Assembly: GCA_900317515.1 (NCBI GenBank)
Contig: ONHA01000003.1
Coordinates: forward strand, 1 to 64,000
DNA from: an uncultured Eubacteriales bacterium
Lineage (GTDB): Bacteria > Bacillota > Clostridia > Lachnospirales > Lachnospiraceae
DNA length: 64,000 bases
Direction of reading: 5' to 3'
A model generated the notes under the pieces. It was not told where the DNA came from. It made no database searches and saw only the letters and a program-made list of their open reading frames with translations. Made by a program: the position numbers and the translations under genes. Each line of letters opens with the position of its first letter. The first letter of the stretch is position 1. Below, in pieces: positions 25,622-35,748 of this stretch.

Positions 25622-27349
25622 ATGTCAACCCACAGACATATCGACATAATCTGCGTCGCGATTCTCTTTGTCACCCTCATCATCACGGTCCTCTTCATGA
25701 ACGGGGAGGCCCTGGGGATCGAGAAGATCGTGGACGAGGACGCCGAGACCTACACCGGGACCGCCCATTTTACCGCGAACGACGAGAAGACGGACATGTA
25801 CACCGCGTCGGCGACGAAGATAAAGCTCTCCGGGACCGAAGCCTCCGTCTCCGGCCCGGGAGCCTACGCCCTTGGCGGCAGTGTGGTCATAAAAAATGCA
25901 GGAACCTACTCCGTCTCGGGAACGCTCACGGACGGCAGCATCACGGTGGACGCCTATGCCTCCTCGAAGGTTTTCATTTTACTTGACGGAGCGGACGTGA
26001 CGAGCCTCACCGGACCGGCATTTTACGTCCGCGAGGCGGACAAGGTCTTCCTCACGCTGGCGGAGGGCTCCGAGAATGTCCTCACCGACGGGGAAGCTTA
26101 CAGCGATGAGGCGGTCAAGGGCGGAGCCAACGGGGCGGTCTTCTCCCACGACGACCTGACGATCAATGGGAGCGGGAGCCTCACGGTAAACGGCTCCTTC
26201 ATGCACGGCATCTCGGTAAATGACGACCTGGTCGTCACCGGCGGCACGCTCAATGTGACCGCTCCGGCCGATGGGCTCAGAGCCAACGACAGCCTCCGGC
26301 TCAAAAATGCCGCCGTAAATGTCACCGCGGGCGACGACGGGCTTGTCGCAAACGCGGAGGGTGCTTACTTCTACGCCCTGTCCGGGACATACTCCGTAAA
26401 GGCTGCGGGCGATGCGGTCCACGCGGCCGGCGACGTGACGATCGACGGCGGCAGCTTCTCGATCCTCTCGGGCGACGACGGGATCCATTCGGATACAGCC
26501 ATCACGGTAAACGGCGGCACCCTCACGATTATAAACGAGACCGCCACGGACGCGGACGGGCTCGACTCAGACGGAGACATCTTCATCAGGGGCGGCTCGA
26601 CCCGGATCAGCCTGAGGGGAACCGGCACCAACACCGGGATAGAGTGCGCCGGCGTGTGCGAGATCTCCGGGGGTGATATCATCGCCTGCGGCAGCTACTC
26701 GATGGCGGAGGGCTTCGATTCGAGCTCGACGCAGGCCTCGATCCTCTACAACACGAGCTCCGGCGCGGAAGCCGGCACGACCTTCAGCCTGGAGGATGCG
26801 GAAGGAAATGTCCTCATCGCCTGGGACGTCCCCTGCACCTACTCCTCCGTGAATGTGAGCTGCCCGGACCTGGTCGTCGGGGAGACCTACACGGTCGTCA
26901 TCGGCGATAATATCGAGGAGATCACGCTCGAGGAGACGGCAGCCTCCTACGGCGACGCGGCGAGCTCCATGTTCGGCGGCAATATGATTGCCGGCGGCGG
27001 CATGCAGAGCCGCGGCGGAGGCCCCGGCCACAGCGGCAGCAGCGACAGCAGCGATGCCTCCGGGACGGAAGCGCCTGAGATGAGCGATATGTCCAGCATG
27101 ACGCCGCCCGAGATGGGCGATATGTCCGGCATGACGCCGCCCGATATGGGCGACATGAGCGGTTCCGAGATGCCCGGCGGTATGGGCGGTCCCGAAGCGG
27201 AACAGCAGACAGAGTCCGCAAGCACCGCTTCTGCCTCGGAGGAGACAGCGGTCACTTACACCGCCGAGACTTACCTGACGCTCGGTGCCGCGGCGGTGGT
27301 TCTCATCCTGGGGCTCATCATTGCGATCGGGTACAGGCACAGATCCTGA
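25622..27349 (+). CDS. Cthe_2159-like carbohydrate-binding surface protein
   Basis: 575-residue membrane-anchored surface protein. One N-terminal hydrophobic segment (about 8-26) is followed by a repetitive beta-helix region (residues about 60-400) with recurring GSFSILSGDDGIHSDT-type turns, the pattern of the Cthe_2159 family whose founding member from Clostridium thermocellum binds acidic polysaccharide. A Met/Gly/Ser/Pro-rich linker with MSGMTPPEMGD-like repeats (about 465-525) precedes a C-terminal helix. There is no LPXTG motif; both ends look membrane-embedded. It closes the VTC-DUF4956 operon. Confidence 0.82.
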   Translation: MSTHRHIDIICVAILFVTLIITVLFMNGEALGIEKIVDEDAETYTGTAHFTANDEKTDMYTASATKIKLSGTEASVSGPGAYALGGSVVIKNAGTYSVSGTLTDGSITVDAYASSKVFILLDGADVTSLTGPAFYVREADKVFLTLAEGSENVLTDGEAYSDEAVKGGANGAVFSHDDLTINGSGSLTVNGSFMHGISVNDDLVVTGGTLNVTAPADGLRANDSLRLKNAAVNVTAGDDGLVANAEGAYFYALSGTYSVKAAGDAVHAAGDVTIDGGSFSILSGDDGIHSDTAITVNGGTLTIINETATDADGLDSDGDIFIRGGSTRISLRGTGTNTGIECAGVCEISGGDIIACGSYSMAEGFDSSSTQASILYNTSSGAEAGTTFSLEDAEGNVLIAWDVPCTYSSVNVSCPDLVVGETYTVVIGDNIEEITLEETAASYGDAASSMFGGNMIAGGGMQSRGGGPGHSGSSDSSDASGTEAPEMSDMSSMTPPEMGDMSGMTPPDMGDMSGSEMPGGMGGPEAEQQTESASTASASEETAVTYTAETYLTLGAAAVVLILGLIIAIGYRHRS

Positions 27350-27360
27350 GATCAATAACA

Positions 27361-27402
27361 AAGGGGCTGCCGCACTAAGCGATTCGTGCGGCAGCCCCTT
27401 CT
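27361..27402. terminator. Bidirectional terminator
   Basis: A 15-bp perfect stem starting AAGGGGCTGCCGCAC with a 10-base loop lies between the convergent Cthe_2159-like and DUF2142-like genes. Confidence 0.85.
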
Positions 27403-27431
27403 TGTTGCCCTTAAGAAAGGGTTTTCATTTT

Positions 27432-29948
27432 CTATCTCAACAAATACATTCTCATCATGTAATAAACTGCCAGGCAGGAAAGCAGTCCATATATGTATAT
27501 CAGCCTGTTTTTTACAACACATTCTTTAACGCCGTCCATCCCGGCAAGATTGTCTTGATGTAATGAGAATTTTGTCAACAGCAATAAGATCAGCGCATGG
27601 ATCGGCAGATAATATCTTCCCTGCAGGCCCAAAACCATTCTCGCTCCTTTATAGGTAAAACTGAGAAGCATGGCAGGCAGCGTTACGGTCAGAAGCGCAA
27701 TTATAAATACGAAAACATACTTATGCCTCTTATCAAGCGTCAGCTCATCCTTTTCCATGACGGCATATATTATAACGATCAATGCAAGTCCGGCTAATAC
27801 ATACGCGGGAACTGTACGTTCCACCCAGGCGAGGTTCGTCCCTATCAGATCGAAAATAAAATCATTTCCTTCACTTATATAAGTCAGGAACGACATCTGC
27901 AAATATCTGATCGGATCCCGAAGCGCATCCATCGTCGACATATTTCCATTGTTTTCCGCTCCAAACTGGAACAATGCATTGCCGACCTGCAGCAGCTTGT
28001 TAAACAACAATACCGAGAATACGCCGCTGCCGATGATACTCAGGCACCTGATACTGCTCTCCTTTATCTTTGTGCGGTCAAACAGAAGGACGACCAGAGG
28101 CAGCAGGATCAGGTAGCCTCCGCCTTTTGTTCCGCCGACCATAAACGCCCAGATCACAGCCTCGAACCATAATTTTTTTGATGCCGGCTTATGATTTAAG
28201 GCCAGAACGGATGCGGTGAAATTCAGGGTCGTTATAAACACCAGCGGATCGTATGAAATCCCGCTGCTGTTCGACAGCGGCATCGGCATCAGCGCAATAA
28301 AGGCAAAGATGCTCTTTCCTACGGGAGTGACCCTGACAGCATGACAGCACCCCCACACATAAAATATAAAAATGCCAAGCCTTGCCAGATAAGTGCACGC
28401 AATCGCGCCTAAGCCCAGAATTCTCCCGAGCGTGAGACCCAGTGTCTGCGGCCAGTAACACAGTATGGAATAGAATTCCATTTTTTGCGCATCCGCCGGA
28501 AAGTCTATCATTCTCTCATCCTGGCAGAAAAAAGTAAAGTTATAAACGGTGTCAGCATAACTTCTTATTTGAGGCTGGAAATCCCTGGAGACGCTTATGA
28601 AATACCGTCCGTCCTCCGCCCTGCAGGTCCACTCCCGGTCCTCAGGGAATCCCAGCAGCATATTGGAAAGCCTGTAAACGGCCGGATAATGTGAATTCGT
28701 GTCCGGCACGCTCCAGGGCAAAAACAAAATATAATGGCAGAGCCCTAAAGCGATCACCGATATCAGGAAGAATTTCACCGGGCTGAGCGGTTTATCCCTG
28801 CGTGTCAGCAGCACAAGCACAGATATGTAAGCGGCAAGTATCATCATTACCAGGATCGCCATATATATGCCGATCCTGGTGTACTTAATTGCCATCACGT
28901 CAAGGTTTCCGCCATTCATATTGAGAAAGACCGATGACGTTCCTCCGTTATCTACAGAAATCACATACCTGCCTTTTTCCATACTATGCCCCGGACTGAG
29001 CATCACCGCATTTCTGCCGCTGCTCGCATCCGTGACAATCGTATTTTCATCCATATACCTCTCATCAATAAGCTCTCCGGTAGAGGCATCGCTCAAAGCC
29101 ACATGCATACCGTTAACATTGTCTGCCTCGAAAAATACTTCAAGAACGTCAAACTCGCACCACGGATCAGAGAAATTATATGTTTTGCTTTCTCCCGCCT
29201 GCACTTCCTCTTTCTCACCGATAAATGCAGCCTTTATAATCGGAACCTCTGTATTGATCCTTTCGAACAGATCAAGTATGATGACACTGACAAACAGGGC
29301 AATCACCACTGCGATGATGATTTTCAGGATATTTTTCACCCGCTTATCAGTTCCCAGGAGAATAAAGAACACCAGAAGCACCAGCATAAGAACACACTGA
29401 AAAACGCGCGTTTCTTTTAAGCCGATGCTCTCCAGCTGATAACAGACCGTGTGATCTGCCAGCCGGCCGTTGTCATCCAAACCGGTCAGATTGCTGTTTC
29501 TTGAGGACAAATATACAGCGACAGCGTTTTCGCCCTCATATCTCTCCTCTATCTGAATCGAATAGCTGCTGTCCCGATCCATCGTGTAATAGTGCGGCAG
29601 CGTGAACTTCTTGTAGGCATTATCCTTCAGTTCGTCAGCCCCAAACAGCCATTCATGTACGGCCTCCGATTCCTTTAATAACCTGACCTTCATCTGTCCG
29701 TTATTGATTCGTCCGGAAGTGGCAAATTGAATGTAAATATTTTTGAGGTTTCCGCTGCAGCCGCTGATTTCCTGAGTCATGATCTCTCCGGATCTAAGTT
29801 CATAAGCACCGGAACTATCAAATAAAACTGTCCTTGTCTTGAAAACCGAATATGAACTCTCGAAAATGAAAACACAGCAAATCAGGCAAACGATCACATA
29901 GATAACCTTCCAGATTATACCTTTTATCCAACCTGTATTCTTTAACAT
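27432..29948 (-). CDS. DUF2142-like polytopic membrane protein, AT-rich
   Basis: 838-residue protein with an N-terminal helix, two extracytoplasmic beta-rich domains (residues about 45-185 and 225-350) and ten or more helices after 355. LPWSVPDTNSHYPAVYRLSN and SGISYDPLVFI match the membrane core of the DUF2142 group, thought to resemble glycosyltransferases that use lipid-linked sugars for surface glycans. Its DNA is visibly richer in A and T and uses AT-ending codons, unlike both flanks, which points to horizontal transfer. It stands alone, with no neighbouring glycan genes and no mobile element. Confidence 0.75.
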   Translation of the reverse strand: MLKNTGWIKGIIWKVIYVIVCLICCVFIFESSYSVFKTRTVLFDSSGAYELRSGEIMTQEISGCSGNLKNIYIQFATSGRINNGQMKVRLLKESEAVHEWLFGADELKDNAYKKFTLPHYYTMDRDSSYSIQIEERYEGENAVAVYLSSRNSNLTGLDDNGRLADHTVCYQLESIGLKETRVFQCVLMLVLLVFFILLGTDKRVKNILKIIIAVVIALFVSVIILDLFERINTEVPIIKAAFIGEKEEVQAGESKTYNFSDPWCEFDVLEVFFEADNVNGMHVALSDASTGELIDERYMDENTIVTDASSGRNAVMLSPGHSMEKGRYVISVDNGGTSSVFLNMNGGNLDVMAIKYTRIGIYMAILVMMILAAYISVLVLLTRRDKPLSPVKFFLISVIALGLCHYILFLPWSVPDTNSHYPAVYRLSNMLLGFPEDREWTCRAEDGRYFISVSRDFQPQIRSYADTVYNFTFFCQDERMIDFPADAQKMEFYSILCYWPQTLGLTLGRILGLGAIACTYLARLGIFIFYVWGCCHAVRVTPVGKSIFAFIALMPMPLSNSSGISYDPLVFITTLNFTASVLALNHKPASKKLWFEAVIWAFMVGGTKGGGYLILLPLVVLLFDRTKIKESSIRCLSIIGSGVFSVLLFNKLLQVGNALFQFGAENNGNMSTMDALRDPIRYLQMSFLTYISEGNDFIFDLIGTNLAWVERTVPAYVLAGLALIVIIYAVMEKDELTLDKRHKYVFVFIIALLTVTLPAMLLSFTYKGARMVLGLQGRYYLPIHALILLLLTKFSLHQDNLAGMDGVKECVVKNRLIYIYGLLSCLAVYYMMRMYLLR

Positions 29949-30043
29949 TATAATTTTCTCCCGGCATTTTCATTGTTTTTAGTTTATCCTTTTTTTAATC
30001 AAATAACAACCCACAGTACATTGTATTCCCGCACATTGGCATA

Positions 30044-30072
30044 AAAAAAAAGCGGTCATCAAACCGCTTTCT
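30044..30072 (-). terminator. Terminator after rsmE
   Basis: AAGCGGT stem with a six-base loop followed on the minus strand by a run of nine T. Confidence 0.85.
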
Positions 30073-30100
30073 TCTCAACGAATTTCTATGGAACCCATGG

Positions 30101-30859
30101 TCACGGCTGATGACCCGGTCCGCCTTCTTCTGCCGCAAACATCAGGAGCGAAAGCGTCGTAATTGCCGCCGTCTCCGTGCGAAGGATCCGCCGTCCCAGC
30201 GTGATGATCTCCGCGCCTGCGTTCTTTGCGGCCTCGACCTCATCCAGCCCGAAGCCTCCCTCGGGACCGATGAAGACCCCGATCTTCTCCCCGGGTGTCA
30301 GGGATGCAAGGACTTCTCTCGTCTTTGCGATGCCGTCCGCGCACTCGTACGGGAAGAGGATCCTTCCGGCTGCCTCCGCCTCCGCGAGCGCCGCCTTAAA
30401 GCTCGCGACCTCACCGACCTCGGGGATCCTCCCCCGCTTCGACTGCTTGGCGGCCGCCTCGGCGATCGCCTGCCAGCGAGTCACCTTCGCCTTCGCCTTC
30501 TTCTCATCCAGCTTCACGACCGACCGCTTCATCGCGACCGGGACGATCCGGACAACCCCGAGCTCCACCGCCTTCTGGATGATGAGCTCCATCTTTTCAA
30601 ACTTCGGAAGGCCCATATAAAGCGTTATGTCAACCGGGAGTTCGTTCTCCGATACGGAGATCGTCTCCACATCCAGAAGGACCTCGTCCGGGGTGAGCTC
30701 CGCGACATGGCAGCGGTACACCTGCCCCGTCTCGTCCGCCGCCTCGACCGCCTCTCCCGGCTGCATGCGGAGAACATCCCGCATGTGGTGAGCGTCCGCA
30801 CCTTCAACCGTCACCTGACTGCCCGAAACCTGACTGCTCGAAATAAAGAATCTGTACAT
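30101..30859 (-). CDS. rsmE: 16S rRNA m3U1498 methyltransferase RsmE
   Basis: SPOUT-class enzyme that methylates N3 of U1498 in 16S rRNA. The N-terminal PUA-like part (VEGADAHHMRDVLRMQPGE) and the C-terminal knot with IGPEGGFGLDEVEAA and LGRRILRTETA are diagnostic. 252 residues. The gene starts one base after the prmA stop, and the pair sits downstream of dnaJ, as in many Firmicutes. Confidence 0.96.
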   Translation of the reverse strand: MYRFFISSSQVSGSQVTVEGADAHHMRDVLRMQPGEAVEAADETGQVYRCHVAELTPDEVLLDVETISVSENELPVDITLYMGLPKFEKMELIIQKAVELGVVRIVPVAMKRSVVKLDEKKAKAKVTRWQAIAEAAAKQSKRGRIPEVGEVASFKAALAEAEAAGRILFPYECADGIAKTREVLASLTPGEKIGVFIGPEGGFGLDEVEAAKNAGAEIITLGRRILRTETAAITTLSLLMFAAEEGGPGHQP

Positions 30860-30860
30860 A

Positions 30861-31895
30861 TCATTTCCTCGCCGTGATGCTCTCCCACTCGCCCATGGGA
30901 GTCTCCTCGAGAATCGTGAGACCTGTCTCCGCCATCGCGTCCCTCACCAGCTGGGCGTGGGTCTGCAGGATACCCGATGTTATGTAAACCCCTCCCTTTT
31001 TGAGGAGCGGCGGCACCGCCGGCGTGATCCCCGCCAGGATCTCCGCGATGATGTTGGCGCAGACAATGTCGTAGCCCTCGCCGTCCGAAGCCTTAAGGGC
31101 CTTGTACTGAACGGAGGCGTCATCCGCGATATTTCCGAGCACAAACCGAAAATTCTCCGCGGATATGCCGTTCTTGGCCAGGTTTTCCTTAAGCGCCGCC
31201 GGAACGTTCGGGTCAAGATCGGTCGAAAATACCATCTTCGCCCCGCACTTCATGGCCGCAAGCCCCAGGATGCCGCTCCCGGTGCCGATATCGAGGAGCC
31301 TGTCACCGGGCTTAAGATACTTCCTGAGCGCCTTGAGAGCCAGCCGGGTCGACTCGTGCTGACCCGTCCCGAAAGCCGTGCCCGGATCGAGCCGAAGCGT
31401 TACGTCGGCCTCCGGGAGCTCTTCATTTTCCTCCCAGGAGGGCACGACAGCCACTCCCTCCACGACAAATGCATGGAAATGCTCCTTCCAGTTGTTGACC
31501 CAGTCCTCCTCCTCGGTGGTCTCGGCGGTGATCGTGGCCGGCCCCACGTTCAGGTATGTGCCGATCTCCGCGATCCCCTCCCGGACGCGGGCCAGGATCT
31601 CCTCGACCGTCCCCTCGGGCTCCGGCAGGTCGACCGGCCCCGTCCCGGGGTCATAGTGCTCCGGCAGCATGGAATCCCCTGTCCCGGGCTTCTTTAAGTA
31701 AAATGAAATTCTCGCCAGGTGGTCATCCTCCGGCATTTCCGGCACGACGTCTCCGAAATAGCCGCCGTTCTCATCCGCTCCGACCGGCACCTTATCCTCA
31801 ATTTCCACACCGATGATCCCCAGGGAGTTCAGCATGTAGGCGATGTCATCCTCCGCCGCGCTGGTCGTGTCGATGGTGTATTTGATCCATTCCAT
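30861..31895 (-). CDS. prmA: Ribosomal protein L11 methyltransferase PrmA
   Basis: SAM-dependent enzyme that trimethylates ribosomal protein L11. N-terminal substrate-binding region WIKYTIDTTSAAEDDIAYML, then a Rossmann methyltransferase core with LDIGTGSGILGLAAMK (motif I) and DIVCANIIAEIL. The TAFGTGQHEST segment that precedes motif I is typical of PrmA. 344 residues, slightly longer than the E. coli protein owing to inserted acidic loops near residues 60-100, common in Lachnospiraceae-type homologues. Confidence 0.95.
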   Translation of the reverse strand: MEWIKYTIDTTSAAEDDIAYMLNSLGIIGVEIEDKVPVGADENGGYFGDVVPEMPEDDHLARISFYLKKPGTGDSMLPEHYDPGTGPVDLPEPEGTVEEILARVREGIAEIGTYLNVGPATITAETTEEEDWVNNWKEHFHAFVVEGVAVVPSWEENEELPEADVTLRLDPGTAFGTGQHESTRLALKALRKYLKPGDRLLDIGTGSGILGLAAMKCGAKMVFSTDLDPNVPAALKENLAKNGISAENFRFVLGNIADDASVQYKALKASDGEGYDIVCANIIAEILAGITPAVPPLLKKGGVYITSGILQTHAQLVRDAMAETGLTILEETPMGEWESITARK

Positions 31896-31915
31896 AATCT
31901 GCTCCTCATATAAAA

Positions 31916-31944
31916 GAAAACCGGATCACACATGTCCGGTTTTC
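31916..31944 (-). terminator. Terminator after dnaJ
   Basis: AAAACCGGA/TCCGGTTTT stem with a T-rich tail on the minus strand, closing the hrcA-grpE-dnaK-dnaJ operon before prmA. Confidence 0.75.
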
Positions 31945-31961
31945 GCTTTGTCCTTATTTCC

Positions 31962-32899
31962 TTATACTTCTCCCATCGTCTCCGCGTACTTCTTGAGCGC
32001 AGCCTTCTGCTCGCGGGAAAGACGCGTCGGCGTCTGCACGACCAGGGTTACGTACTGGTCGCCGCGGCGGCCTGCGTTTCTCACGGACGGGACGCCCTTG
32101 CCCTTCAGGCGGATGCGGGTGTCGGTCTGTGTGCCGGCCTTGACTTCGTACTCAACGTCTCCGTCGATCGTCTTGATGCGGACCTTGCCGCCGAGCGCAG
32201 CCTTCGTGAAGGAGATCGCTGCGGTGGAGTAAAGGTCGATATCATTTCTCTGGAAGATCGGATGGCGGGAGACACGGACCTCGACGAGAAGATCGCCTCT
32301 CGGCCCGCCGTTGGTTCCGGGTTCGCCCTTGTCGCGCACGCGCACGGACATGCCGTTGTCGATGCCGGCCGGGATCTGAACCTTGATCTTCTGGCGGCGG
32401 GACACGTAGCCGGCTCCCCGGCATTCCGGACATTTCTCGCGGATGATCTTGCCTGTTCCGCGGCATTCCGGGCAGACGGTCTCGGTCTGCATCATGCCGA
32501 ATATGCTCTGCTGGCGCTCCAGGATGCGGCCGCTCCCGTGGCAGCGGCTGCAGGTCTCCGGGCTGGTGCCCGGCTTGGCTCCGGTACCGCCGCAGGTCGT
32601 GCAGGGCTCACGGAGGTTCAGATCAAGCTCCTTCTCGCAGCCGAAGACCGCCTCCTCGAAGCTGATGCTCACGGAGGTGCGGACGTTGGCGCCCCGCATC
32701 GGTCCGTTCTGGGCCGCCGAGCTTCTGCCCCGGCCGCCGAAGCCGCCGAAGCCTTGAATTTTTCAGCCGCCGAATCATCTCCCGGATTGACGTCCGGATG
32801 ATATTTTTTCGCAAGCTTCCGGTAAGCCTTTTTCAGGGTGTCATCGTCTGCATTTTTGTCGACGCCGAGCACCTCATAGTAATCTCTTTTATCTGCCAT
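31962..32899 (-). pseudogene. dnaJ: dnaJ with internal frameshifting deletion
   Basis: Co-chaperone DnaJ split over two frames. The first 49 residues ([15 protein letters not shown] to AAEKFK) contain helices I-III of the J domain with the HPD motif. At about 32753 the sequence passes straight into [12 protein letters not shown] in another frame, then continues intact: four CXXCXGXG zinc repeats ([32 protein letters not shown]) and the C-terminal substrate-binding domains. J-domain helix IV and most of the Gly/Phe region, roughly 200-225 bases, are missing. As read, translation from the normal start stops after 76 residues. A true mutation or an assembly collapse in this GC-rich, repetitive segment are both possible. 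Confidence 0.88.
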
Positions 32900-32945
32900 A
32901 TTCTAAAATCCTCTGGTTTCTTCTATTGTATAAATACCGCACAAA

Positions 32946-32975
32946 GCAAGCGCAGCGGGTTTCGCATGCGCTTGC
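32946..32975. terminator. Hairpin between dnaK and dnaJ
   Basis: Nine-bp inverted repeat GCAAGCGCA/TGCGCTTGC with only a short T-run on the minus strand. It may act as a weak attenuator or an mRNA-stabilising stem after dnaK. Confidence 0.4.
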
Positions 32976-33007
32976 CTCTAATTTCTATACTGCCTGCCGG
33001 GCTCCCA

Positions 33008-34882
33008 TTATACCTCGGTGTAGTCCGCGTCGACAACATCATCGCCTGCGTTTCCGCCTGCATTGCCGCCGTACTGCGGTCCCGGCTGCGGGCCGCCCTG
33101 CGGACCCTGCTGAGCCTGCGCCTGCTCATACATCTTTGCGAAGAGCTTCTGAGCGCTGTTCATCAGCTTCTCCTTGGCGCTCTTAAGTTCGTTCACATCT
33201 GCGTCGGAGAGGTTTGCATTGTTGCGATGCTTCTCGACGAGAGCCTTGAGGTTTGTGAGATCACTCTCAACAGCGGCCTTGTCGGCGCCGTCCAGCTTGT
33301 CGCCGGCTTCCTTCAGAGCGTTCTCAACCTGGAAGACCATGGAGTCAGCCTCGTTCTTGGCGTCAACGCCTTCCTTGCGCTTCTTGTCCTGAGCCTCGAA
33401 TGCAGCCGCTTCCTTGACAGCCTTGTCGATCTCAGCGTCGGACATGTTGGAGCCGCCGGTGATCGTGATGTGCTGTTCCTTGCCGGTGCCGAGATCCTTT
33501 GCGGAGACATTGACGATGCCGTTCGCATCGATGTCGAATGTGACCTCGATCTGCGGGATGCCGCGGCGTGCCGGCGGGATACCGTCCAGACGGAACTGGC
33601 CGAGGGACTTGTTGTCCGCCGCGAACTGTCTCTCACCCTGAAGGACGTTGATGTCAACGGCCGTCTGGTTGTCGGCTGCGGTGGAGAATACCTGGCTCTT
33701 CTTGGTCGGGATGGTTGTATTTCTCTCGATCAGACGGGTAGCGATGCCGCCCTCTGTCTCAATGGACAGCGAAAGCGGAGTGACGTCCAGAAGAAGGATG
33801 TCGCCTGCGCCCTTGTCGCCTGCGAGCTTGCCGCCCTGGATGGAAGCGCCGACTGCAACGCACTCATCCGGGTTCAGGGTCTTGGACGGCTCGTGGCCGG
33901 TCAGAGCCTTAACCTTGTCCTGGACAGCAGGGATACGGGTGGAGCCGCCGACCAGCAGGACCTTGGTGAGGTCTGCGTTCGTGAGGCCTGCATCCTGCAT
34001 AGCCTTGGTGACCGGGATAGTGGTTCTCTCAACCAGATCATGGGTCAGCTCATCGAATTTCGCTCTGGTGAGGTCCATATCGAAGTGCTTCGGGCCGTCA
34101 GCCGTAGCGGTGATGAACGGCAGGTTGATGTTGGTCGTCGTGGAGGAAGAAAGCTCCTTCTTGGCCTTCTCAGCCGCCTCTTTCAGTCTCTGCAGAGCCA
34201 TACGGTCATTAGAGAGGTCAACGCCCTCCTTGCGCTTGAAATCCTGCAGCATGTAGTTCGTGATCGCGTTGTCGAAGTCATCGCCGCCCAGATGGGAATC
34301 GCCGTTGACCGCGAGAACCTCGATGACACCGTCGCCAATCTCGATGATGGAGACATCGAATGTGCCGCCGCCGAGGTCATAGACCATGATCTTCTGATCT
34401 TTCTCATTGTCAAGGCCGTAAGCCAGAGCTGCCGCCGTCGGCTCGTTGATGATACGCTTGACCTCAAGGCCTGCGATCTTGCCGGCGTCCTTGGTTGCCT
34501 GACGCTGTGCGTCGTTGAAGTAAGCCGGAACCGTGATGACAGCCTCGGAGACCTTCTCGCCGAGGTAGTTCTCGGCATCCGCCTTCAGCTTCTGAAGAAC
34601 CATCGCGGAGATTTCCTGCGGTGTATAGCTCTTGCCGCCCATGGTGACTTTGTCGTTCGTGCCCATCTTTCTCTTGATGGAGGCAATCGTGTTGTCTGCG
34701 TTCGTGACAGCCTGACGCTTAGCCGGCTCGCCGACCAGTCTCTCGCCGGATTTCGTGACAGCGACGACCGACGGTGTTGTTCTTGCGCCCTCCGCGTTTG
34801 CGATGACGACCGGCTGTCCGCCTTCCATAACCGCTACGCAGCTGTTGGTTGTACCTAAATCGATACCGATGATTTTGCTCAT
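33008..34882 (-). CDS. dnaK: Chaperone DnaK (Hsp70)
   Basis: ATP-dependent chaperone, partner of GrpE and DnaJ. The nucleotide-binding domain starts [18 protein letters not shown], with [13 protein letters not shown] and [14 protein letters not shown]; the substrate-binding domain and a Gln/Gly/Pro-rich tail ending in [12 protein letters not shown] follow. 624 residues. The loop after residue 80 is short, as in Gram-positive DnaK. Third gene of the hrcA operon, so its repression depends on the CIRCE element at 36836-36862. A strong AAGGAGGAGG site precedes the ATG. Confidence 0.98.
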   Translation of the reverse strand: MSKIIGIDLGTTNSCVAVMEGGQPVVIANAEGARTTPSVVAVTKSGERLVGEPAKRQAVTNADNTIASIKRKMGTNDKVTMGGKSYTPQEISAMVLQKLKADAENYLGEKVSEAVITVPAYFNDAQRQATKDAGKIAGLEVKRIINEPTAAALAYGLDNEKDQKIMVYDLGGGTFDVSIIEIGDGVIEVLAVNGDSHLGGDDFDNAITNYMLQDFKRKEGVDLSNDRMALQRLKEAAEKAKKELSSSTTTNINLPFITATADGPKHFDMDLTRAKFDELTHDLVERTTIPVTKAMQDAGLTNADLTKVLLVGGSTRIPAVQDKVKALTGHEPSKTLNPDECVAVGASIQGGKLAGDKGAGDILLLDVTPLSLSIETEGGIATRLIERNTTIPTKKSQVFSTAADNQTAVDINVLQGERQFAADNKSLGQFRLDGIPPARRGIPQIEVTFDIDANGIVNVSAKDLGTGKEQHITITGGSNMSDAEIDKAVKEAAAFEAQDKKRKEGVDAKNEADSMVFQVENALKEAGDKLDGADKAAVESDLTNLKALVEKHRNNANLSDADVNELKSAKEKLMNSAQKLFAKMYEQAQAQQGPQGGPQPGPQYGGNAGGNAGDDVVDADYTEV

Positions 34883-35002
34883 AATATGTTCCTCCTCCTT
34901 AAGGTTTCCGGAAAATGAAACCCTTTTTTCTTAAATCACTGTTTATCTTTTTAAACCGGGTGTTCATGTGCCGACGGCACCGGCTTCCCGGGAAAGCCCT
35001 CA

Positions 35003-35698
35003 TTAATTGGCAACCTTGACCATCGAATACCGGACCACCTGGTCCTTGTAGAGATAGCCCTTCTGAAACTCCTCCGCGACCGTGTTCTCTCCGAGATTCT
35101 CATCCTCCACATGCATGACCGCGTTGTGCAGGTTCGGGTCGAACGGTTTTCCGACCGCCTCGATCGGCGTGACTCCGAGATCGGTGAGGACGGTTCCGAA
35201 CTGCTTGTAGATCTTCTCCATCCCGGTCACAAAGGCGTCTTCCTTATCCTCCTCGGTCACCAGCGAGAAGCCTCTCTCGAAGTTGTCGATGACCGGCAGG
35301 ATCTTCTCGATCACGTCCTTGGCCCCCATCGCGTACATACCGGACTTTTCTTTCTCGGTGCGCTTGCGGTAGTTGTCGAACTCCGCCAGGAGACGCTTGT
35401 ACTGGTCATTGACCGATGCGATCTCGGCGTCCTTCTTCGCGAGCTCCTTCTCAAATTTCTTCTTTCTCCCGAAGAGATCGAATTCCTTTTTATTCTCCCC
35501 GGCTTCCTCTCCGGCCTCATCCGGTTCGGTCTCCGCCTCGGTTTCCTCCGCTGCGGTTTCCTCTGCGGCCGCTTCTTCCTTCGGCTCCGCCGTCTCCTCC
35601 GTCACCGGATCCTGTGCCGGGGCTTCATTTGTCTCTTCAGGCGTTTCGATCTCGATCTCCGCGCCTTCCGCGGCAGTTTTCTTTTCTTCTTCGCTCAA
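35003..35698 (-). CDS. grpE: Nucleotide exchange factor GrpE
   Basis: Promotes ADP release from DnaK. An unusually long, Glu-rich and disordered N-terminus of about 85 residues precedes the coiled-coil dimer region (KKFEKELAKKDAEIASVNDQ) and the compact C-terminal beta domain ending LYKDQVVRYSMVKVAN. GSGYDY-type consensus is replaced by the local IEAVGKPFDPNLHNAVMHVED. The start is TTG with AGAGGAT seven bases upstream. 231 residues. Lies between hrcA and dnaK. Confidence 0.95.
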   Translation of the reverse strand: MSEEEKKTAAEGAEIEIETPEETNEAPAQDPVTEETAEPKEEAAAEETAAEETEAETEPDEAGEEAGENKKEFDLFGRKKKFEKELAKKDAEIASVNDQYKRLLAEFDNYRKRTEKEKSGMYAMGAKDVIEKILPVIDNFERGFSLVTEEDKEDAFVTGMEKIYKQFGTVLTDLGVTPIEAVGKPFDPNLHNAVMHVEDENLGENTVAEEFQKGYLYKDQVVRYSMVKVAN

Positions 35699-35748
35699 TG
35701 TCTTATCCTCTTTCCTATAATTGTGAATTCATGCGGCGGATAAAGACG

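Noticed and set aside
32798..34858. 686-residue plus-strand open frame opposite dnaK
   Set aside because: Mirror of DnaK codon structure; Leu/Val-rich composition is an artefact of the GC-rich third positions.
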